Origin: Clostridiales bacterium
Lineage (GTDB): Bacteria; Bacillota; Clostridia; Tissierellales; Sedimentibacteraceae
Assembly: GCA_003487955.1 (NCBI GenBank)
Contig: DNNJ01000023.1
Coordinates: 1 to 6,288 of the forward strand
DNA length: 6,288 bases
Reading direction: 5' to 3'
Of this stretch, positions 5,552-6,288 are shown one piece after another. The notes below the pieces were generated by a model. That model worked only from the letters and a program-made list of their open reading frames with translations. It was not told where the DNA came from and did no database searches. Position 1 is the stretch's first letter. The number at the start of each line of letters is the position of its first letter. The translations under genes were made by a program, and so were the position numbers.

Positions 5552-5583
5552 TACTACTTGGTGCCTGGCACCATGATTTTTTT
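5540..5583 (+). terminator. Paired GGTGCCTGGCAC palindromes plus T-run, likely transposase terminator
   Basis: Two copies of GGTGCCTGGCAC (5540-5551 and 5560-5571; the second completed to GGTGCCTGGCACC at 5572) flank TACTACTT. Each is self-complementary around a central T, so copy 1 can pair with copy 2 in a stem of 5 plus 5 base pairs with one T-T mismatch and a short loop. Four bases later comes a run of seven T (5577-5583). This is terminator-like for plus-strand transcription from the transposase. On the minus strand the same bases encode the end of the dehydrogenase gene. Confidence 0.5.
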
Positions 5584-6288
5584 GATTTTTCCTACGGCTG
5601 CGATTCTTTCTTCTGCCATTATATCAGCAGCCTTATACGTTGGAACATTGTCTCTTTTGGCTATCTCAAACACTTTCTTGCAGGCGTCATAAATTTTGGC
5701 TGTGTTTTTTAAGGCATTTTCTCTATTGTATTCACGCCCTGATATATCATCAATAATATTAATAACACCGCCGGCGTTAATTATATAATCCGGCACATAA
5801 AGTATTCCTTTTTCTTCTAACATATCACCGTGTTTTGACTCGGCTAACTGGTTGTTGGCTGCACCGGCTATAATTCTACATTTAAATTGTTCAATTGTTT
5901 TGTCATTTATTACAGCGCCCCTGGCACAAGGCGAAAACACATCACATTCTACACCAAATATTTCATCAAGACCTACTGCTGTCGCTCCAAGCTCTGCTAC
6001 AGCTTTATCAATCTTTGCCTTGTCTCTTGTAGTAACATATAATTTAGCACCTGCTTCATGTAAACGCTCGGCTAAGAGTCTTCCCACAGCCCCTAATCCT
6101 TGAATTGCTATGGTCCTTCCGGTTAAATCGTCGCTGCCGTAAATTTCATTAACAGCTGCCTGTATTCCTTTGAATACTCCATAAGCTGTTACCGGTGAAG
6201 GATTGCCGCTTCCTGTTTCCAGACCTACTATATAATCCGTTTCACAATTAATATATGAAGCATCCTGCTGTGTTGCATTCATATCTTC
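5554..6288 (-). CDS. Leucine-dehydrogenase-type amino acid dehydrogenase, C-terminal part (5' end beyond window)
   Basis: The frame is open to the right edge, giving 244 residues; the first Met in view (6280-6282) is internal, since ED precedes it and family homology continues. It belongs to the Glu/Leu/Phe/Val dehydrogenase family, closest by eye to leucine dehydrogenase, which deaminates branched-chain amino acids with NAD to 2-oxo acids in the cytosol. Visible marks are ETDYIVGL, SGNPSPVTAYGV (about 27-38), the Rossmann GLGAVG (64-69), SPCARGAVI (119-127), AGAANNQLAE, and PDYIINAGGVIN (166-177). The catalytic Lys and Asp lie in the missing N-terminal domain, about 120 residues by comparison with 360-residue relatives. 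The C-terminus ends MAEERIAAVGKIKKIM-VPGT-K, earlier than Bacillus enzymes. VPGT is encoded by GGTGCCTGGCACC of the adjacent mobile element, which also adjoins the TAG. It points the same way as the AbgT operon. Confidence 0.9.
   Translation of the reverse strand, partial: EDMNATQQDASYINCETDYIVGLETGSGNPSPVTAYGVFKGIQAAVNEIYGSDDLTGRTIAIQGLGAVGRLLAERLHEAGAKLYVTTRDKAKIDKAVAELGATAVGLDEIFGVECDVFSPCARGAVINDKTIEQFKCRIIAGAANNQLAESKHGDMLEEKGILYVPDYIINAGGVINIIDDISGREYNRENALKNTAKIYDACKKVFEIAKRDNVPTYKAADIMAEERIAAVGKIKKIMVPGTK

Larger units (their letters stand above)
4242..5572 (+). mobile_element. RAYT-type (IS200-like Y1) transposable element with long inverted arms
   Basis: The unit comprises a left arm (4242-4347), a promoter, a Y1 transposase gene (4438-5325), G-rich tandem repeats (5317-5433), an inverted right arm (5446-5551) and a second copy of the tip palindrome (5560-5572). 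Both arms end outward in GTGCCAGGCAC. I see no target duplication at the borders, as expected for single-strand HUH transposition. The left border is sharp at 4242. The right border is either 5551 (end of arm identity) or 5572 (end of the second GGTGCCTGGCACC). The element separates the dehydrogenase gene from the AbgT operon, all of which point left. It may be a REP-type domesticated arrangement rather than a freely moving insertion sequence. Confidence 0.75.

Overview
The window is AT-rich and has strong Shine-Dalgarno sites (AAGGAGG type). Its gene content is an AbgT-family permease, a leucine-type dehydrogenase, a VanZ-family remnant and a DUF2284 protein. This points to a low-GC Gram-positive, most likely an amino-acid-fermenting member of the Clostridia or a relative. 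I cannot name a genus from the sequence.

Layout, left to right. (1) 2-334, plus strand: the 3' end of an unrecognised gene. One base after its stop, at 336-965, comes a complete Cys-rich DUF2284 protein. (2) 966-1203: no intact gene. It holds a weak terminator and, in frame +3, the C-terminal part of a VanZ-family membrane protein that lacks its 5' half and carries an in-frame TAG. (3) 1204-4136, minus strand: a two-gene operon. An AbgT-family transporter (2544-4136) is followed 62 bp later by an amidohydrolase (1204-2481) whose usual HxH metal motif reads QxN. The pair looks like an uptake-and-hydrolysis module for an amide, acyl-amino acid or related compound. (4) 4242-5572: a compact mobile element. 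It has a RAYT-type Y1 (HUH) transposase gene (4438-5325, plus strand) with its own promoter, flanked by 106-bp inverted arms (about 79% identical, no gaps) that end in GTGCCAGGCAC. A 30-bp tandem repeat overlaps the transposase stop codon. (5) 5554-6288, minus strand: the C-terminal two thirds of a leucine-dehydrogenase-type enzyme, running off the right edge.

How the parts relate. The dehydrogenase, permease and amidohydrolase all lie on the minus strand in that order, and the transposase element sits between the first two in the opposite orientation. The simplest reading is that the element entered a minus-strand amino-acid or peptide catabolism locus. It supplies the last codons (V-P-G-T) of the dehydrogenase on one side and may contribute the -35 box of the permease promoter on the other. 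A palindrome doublet at the right end, followed by seven T, would also terminate the transposase transcript.

The most unusual structure here is the RAYT element: long arms, four spaced AAGTAAACTTAT boxes, tandem G-rich repeats and tips reused by host genes. I see no CRISPR array, tRNA, rRNA or riboswitch.
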